Source: Skermanella rosea (GTDB lineage: Bacteria; Pseudomonadota; Alphaproteobacteria; Azospirillales; Azospirillaceae). Taken from it: a stretch of DNA of 64,000 nt. Below the pieces are notes generated by a model that made no database searches, had not been told where the DNA came from, and saw nothing but the letters and a program-made list of their open reading frames with translations. The stretch covers positions 4,705,471-4,769,470 of the forward strand of contig NZ_CP086111.1 in NCBI RefSeq assembly GCF_016806835.2, written 5' to 3'. Of the stretch, positions 63,050-64,000 are shown piece after piece (position 1 is the first letter of the stretch; each line of letters begins with the position of its first letter). Both the position numbers and the translations under genes were made by a program.

Positions 63050-63709
63050 TCAGCGCGCCGGCGGCTGGTTCCGGACGGCCCGGTCGAGCATTTCCCGCAC
63101 GACGGCGTCCTCGCTGCGCTTGGTCGCCATGGCGGTGCCGCGGACGATGGCGTCGGTCAGGTCCATGGCCCGGGTCAGGTCGACGCGCCACTCCCCGTTC
63201 TCGCGCACGAAGTCGGCGGGCACCATGACGGGGCGCTGGTTGACCACCAGGGTGCCGCTGGCGCGATCGCCGCGCACCGACACTTTCTCCATGCCGGCCT
63301 GGGTGATGACGTTGGGTCCCAGCCAGTTCTTGCGCAGGCCGAACTCGACGATCTGGGCCGGGGTCATGCGCTTCAGCTCCGCCGGCTTCAGATAGTGCTG
63401 CAATCCCAGCGCGCCGAACTTCTCCGACGGGCCGAGACCCGCCATCTCGCCGTCCAGAGCCGCCTTGCGGGTCCGCTCGACGCGGGCGAGGCTATCGCGC
63501 GACAGCAGCTCCAGCACGCCGCTGCCGTCCTTCGCCAGAAGCGCTTGGCGGGCCGCGACGAAGGTCTCGCCGACCGCGGTGGCGTCCTGGTGGGCCGGCG
63601 CCACCTGCGCCAGGGCCGGAGAGCCTTCCGGGTAACCCGCGCTGATGCCGGCGCCGGCGAGGATCGCCACGCCCAGCAACGCATTGCGCACCGCAGCCAC
63701 AGTCTTCAT
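63050..63709 (-). CDS. Exported hypothetical protein
   Basis: A 219-residue protein with a signal peptide (NALLGVAILAGAGISAGYPE ... ALAQVAP) and a mature domain containing FVAARQALLAKDGSGVLELL, LGLQHYLKPAELKRMTPAQI and VNQRPVMVPADFVRENGEWR VDLTRAMDL. The last part resembles the strand-turn-strand of small NTF2-like or DUF-type periplasmic domains, but I do not recognise a family. AGGA close to ATG 63709 supports the start. It is divergent from the HAD gene at 63844. Confidence 0.75.
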   Translation of the reverse strand: MKTVAAVRNALLGVAILAGAGISAGYPEGSPALAQVAPAHQDATAVGETFVAARQALLAKDGSGVLELLSRDSLARVERTRKAALDGEMAGLGPSEKFGALGLQHYLKPAELKRMTPAQIVEFGLRKNWLGPNVITQAGMEKVSVRGDRASGTLVVNQRPVMVPADFVRENGEWRVDLTRAMDLTDAIVRGTAMATKRSEDAVVREMLDRAVRNQPPAR

Positions 63710-63843
63710 TCCATCCTATCCGTCACGAAGAGGGATCCTTCCCCCGGGGCGTCCATCACATAATGCGCGAATGCGGCGACGCAAAGGCGTCCCCCGCGGT
63801 GCAGCCACTTGCCGTACCGGCCCATCCGGCCCATTGTCACGCC

Positions 63844-64000
63844 ATGACCGCGACCGACACCCGCTCCCCCTCGCCCCTTTCAGGCATCGACGTCTGGATC
63901 TTCGATCTGGACAACACGCTCTACCCGGCCTCCAGCAACCTGTTCGCCCAGATCGACCAGCGCATGACCGAGTTCATCGGCGAGCGCTTCGACCTGCCGT
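63844..64000 (+). CDS. HAD-family pyrimidine 5'-nucleotidase (partial, runs off the end)
   Basis: The first 52 codons are present: after a short Ser/Thr/Pro-rich lead comes IDVWIFDLDNTLYPASSNLF AQIDQRMTEFI, with the HAD motif I D-x-D-N-T. The LYPASSNLF continuation is typical of the Sdt1-like pyrimidine 5'-nucleotidase subfamily, which dephosphorylates UMP/CMP or related compounds. The remainder lies beyond 64000. Confidence 0.88.
   Translation, partial: MTATDTRSPSPLSGIDVWIFDLDNTLYPASSNLFAQIDQRMTEFIGERFDLP

Overview
The window is a GC-rich (by eye high-60s percent) stretch of a chromosome from an alphaproteobacterium. Gene content and protein style point to the Rhodospirillales, near Azospirillum/Skermanella (inference; no rRNA present). 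Support includes the overlapping argD-argF-hslO genes, the rpmH-rnpA-yidD-yidC-yihA-argB run, many two-component proteins, a CsgG/DUF4810/DUF799 lipoprotein set and frequent GTG starts. No IS element, prophage, CRISPR array, rRNA or replication origin was seen.

Layout. 0-5 kb: tail of a receiver-domain protein, a periplasmic 5'-nucleotidase, an alanine:cation symporter, an EthD-like protein, then a decayed TumE-type toxin with an intact HTH partner, and tRNA-Gly(CCC). 5-13 kb: GNAT enzyme, YnjC/YnjD transporter, apaG, folE with terminator, trkH, XRE regulator. 13-18 kb (minus): lipoprotein, D-Ala-D-Ala carboxypeptidase with SPOR-like tail, hslO, argF, argD. 18-20.4 kb: four-lipoprotein operon. 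20.5-28 kb: two ABC-2 permeases without an ATPase, a chemoreceptor with a small coupled membrane protein, recX, a response regulator and a branched-chain-type binding protein. 28-37 kb: a NosP-like FIST sensor overlapping a hybrid histidine kinase, an MscS-family channel, a periplasmic binding protein. 36.6-41.3 kb: acetate module yjcH-actP with an FNR-type promoter, next to a cNMP/CBS/DUF294 protein and a degenerate exonuclease-like protein. 41.6-47 kb: HisKA_2 kinase, two glycosyltransferases (the first apparently starting at CTG), a phosphotransferase-fold protein and YnjB. 47-57 kb: pgk, a methyltransferase, CYTH-CHAD, a small ParA and a Gly/Ser-rich protein with an exact sigma-54 promoter match, then a histidine kinase and a flavoprotein/TVP38 pair. 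57-64 kb: rpmH-rnpA-yidD-yidC-yihA-argB, a broken BrnT/XRE-type toxin-antitoxin pair with a MITE-like inverted repeat, a periplasmic protein and the start of a HAD-type pyrimidine nucleotidase.

Most interesting points: (1) the CHAD / small ParA / low-complexity protein cluster, which could be a cargo-positioning system (perhaps for polyphosphate granules), with the small protein under a sigma-54 promoter overlapped by an inverted repeat; (2) two toxin-antitoxin loci caught in decay, one by an apparent deletion between short direct repeats and one by 5' truncation plus a single-base frameshift; (3) YnjB encoded about 37 kb from YnjC/YnjD; (4) a likely CTG start codon; (5) a class II FNR promoter geometry ahead of the acetate permease operon.
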